Shown here: one piece after another, positions 62,296 to 64,000 of the stretch
How positions within the stretch are numbered: the stretch's first letter is position 1
Layout of the letters: each line of letters begins with the position of its first letter
From: Gorsachius magnificus
Taxonomy: Eukaryota > Chordata > Aves > Pelecaniformes > Ardeidae
Assembly: GCA_034008185.1 (NCBI GenBank)
Contig: CM067082.1
Span: forward strand, 128,651,988-128,715,987
Reading direction: 5' to 3'
DNA: 64,000 nucleotides
Position numbers and translations under genes: made by a program
Notes under the pieces: generated by a model
The model's database searches: none
What the model was told of the DNA's origin: nothing
The model's input: the letters and a program-made list of their open reading frames with translations, nothing else

Positions 62296-64000
62296 TACTC
62301 CTTAGAACATTTCTCATCCATTAAATTGAGTGCTTTCTAGGAAAACCTCTTCCAAGTATCTGTGATTTTTGGCTTATGACAAAGGTAGTTCTGTGTTATA
62401 AAAGTTTAGTCGTTTTCTGATATGGTTTTGCCTGCCCCATGAAAATCTTTAGGAACACTTAGGATTATCACTTTTTTCTTCTGGTTTTGGAAGGATTTGT
62501 CAAGACTTGAGGAGAGCTTCTTAGCTCTTTGTCATGATGGTAGCAGTTTTGGCGACCTAGCTGCTTAGTCAACTTGCAAAATCATTACAAGCAACCTTAT
62601 TGGGGGAAAAGAACAAGTATTTTACACAGTTCTGCTACAATCAACTCTATACTATGAATTTGTTGCATCAGAGGAGCAAGCTTACTCATGGGAAGCAGGG
62701 GAATTAAATGCCTCCCATCTGAGTGCCGTGGCTCTTTGTGTATGCTCGAGGCATAACCTGTCATAAAATTGCTGCTGATAAAACAAAGGCCTTTTTCTAT
62801 TACTTTTTGTCCTACTTGCTAGATAAAAAGTATAGACAACAAAGACTAACAACACAATGTAATCATGCAAAAGTAAAATCAAGTTATTAAACTGAAGTAA
62901 TTAGAATCCTGTTGTTGCTTAACCTCTGTGATTTTTTTTTTTTAAGACTGTTCTGTATAATTTTGTAGTTAGCCCTATAAACAGTTTTCTAATGTAATGT
63001 CGTTATATGGACTGAACCACAACTTAAGGCTGGCAGCTGACTGCCATTCAGTGCATGAAATGTAGGAAGAATGGCTTTGAGTAAAATTGCTTTGTGAAGC
63101 ATTTTAAGAATTGACTTTCGTCATTTTTGTTTGCTTTTTTCTCATGAACAAAGGAGACTTTTTCTCTCGGAAATATAAATGGAAAAGTATGCTAATGAGT
63201 AGAAAATTCCTTCACATACTCTAAAGGATGGTTACAATACCAAGAAGAACTGAGGTTCTGATTTCAGGCTTCATCAGCCAAATGATGCTGTTTGGAACAA
63301 ATTCTGCCTGAGGTCACAGCTAAAACATTTATTTAACTAGTCTTATTATAAAGCTTTATGTCTTAATAGACTTCCAAAAGAAATTAATAATTCAAAAAGA
63401 CATCTGTTAGTAAATAATTTAAATAACTGATTTTAAGCTAATAGTCATTAGTTACTGATGTGATATTTCTGAAGAACAGTTCTCCAATAGAAAATAATGT
63501 GCGGCAAGACTTCAATAAGAGAGTAAGTTGACAGTCTGCAATATGTGAAATGCATTCTCCTACTTGCCTGCTGCCATTAGTTCTCTTAACTAAGTGAATA
63601 AGCTTAAATGCTTTCAGTATTTAAGATTGGGCATGGACACAAGCTTGGGCACTGAAGGATGTAAATAGTAGACGGACAAGGCTGCAATTTAAGGTATACA
63701 AACATATACAGTGTGACCAGGTCCTAATAACATTTGGATAATGATTTAAGGTAAGTTTTTTGTTTGATAGCTTCTTTAAAATTAGAAAGCTTTCCTCCTT
63801 AAAGCCATTTAAAAAATAAAAAAAAATCATCACATACTTTAAAAGGAGCTCAGCTGTGAACTTTGGAGAGTGCTGATGCTTCTGCAAGGATTCATGTGAT
63901 GACATTTGGAGACTTCAGGGTTTCTTTGGTGGACACAGACCTCTTGCATTTCCTTGTGGTGACCTAGGCTTAACTACAGATATATATTCCCCATATCTGC
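62296..64000. other. AT-rich stretch to the window end
   Basis: No gene, RNA or repeat family recognised; a poly-T run at 62933-62943. Confidence 0.5.

Noticed and set aside
1..64000. Prokaryotic-type systems such as CRISPR arrays or operons
   Set aside because: The repeats are CR1 and LTR elements and simple repeats; there are no spaced palindromic repeats and no packed genes.

Overview
This window looks like bird nuclear DNA. It carries several copies of a CR1 LINE whose 3' end is built of ATTCTATG octamers, and three solo LTRs of one retroviral family that ends in a TTAAAC box. It also has an older endogenous retrovirus, an AT-rich gene-poor background and one strong vertebrate CpG island. 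The species cannot be told from the sequence. I see no intact host protein-coding gene: every reading frame with a recognisable domain belongs to a retroelement, and all of these are broken. Layout: 1-~3180 is the 3' part of an old endogenous retrovirus (integrase end, env, possible LTR tail) with a younger solo LTR inside env. 4034-4097 is a CR1 tail. ~6100-7030 is a GC-rich, LTR-like stretch with internal repetition. 7807-7877 is a GGGAA microsatellite. 8051-~10243 is a long 5'-truncated CR1 (minus), followed by a second one of another subfamily at 10747-~11755 (minus). 11756-22544 is mostly unique, with a three-unit telomere-type repeat at 14246-14263. 22552-23112 is a solo LTR with a clear target duplication. 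25780-26940 is a third CR1 (minus). 26941-38390 is AT-rich unique DNA containing a GC-richer island at 28550-28990. 38391-38557 is an 85-bp tandem duplication and 38732-39270 an inverted solo LTR. 46539-48831 is a long CR1 (plus) keeping an endonuclease part but carrying an internal deletion, followed by an older CR1 piece at ~49590-49970. 51410-51808 is a long polypyrimidine tract running straight into a CpG island at ~51830-52560. To its right, ~55545-56040 is an LTR-like stretch preceded by a polypurine run, 56703-56820 a minisatellite, and 62034-62295 a short CR1 piece with oppositely oriented octamers at its two ends. The CpG island is the only good candidate for a host gene start. It holds GC boxes, a minus-strand splice donor of consensus type and a TATA-like box on the plus strand at its right edge, so direction is unresolved. 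The surrounding DNA would then be intron or intergenic. No CRISPR array, operon, tRNA or rRNA was seen.
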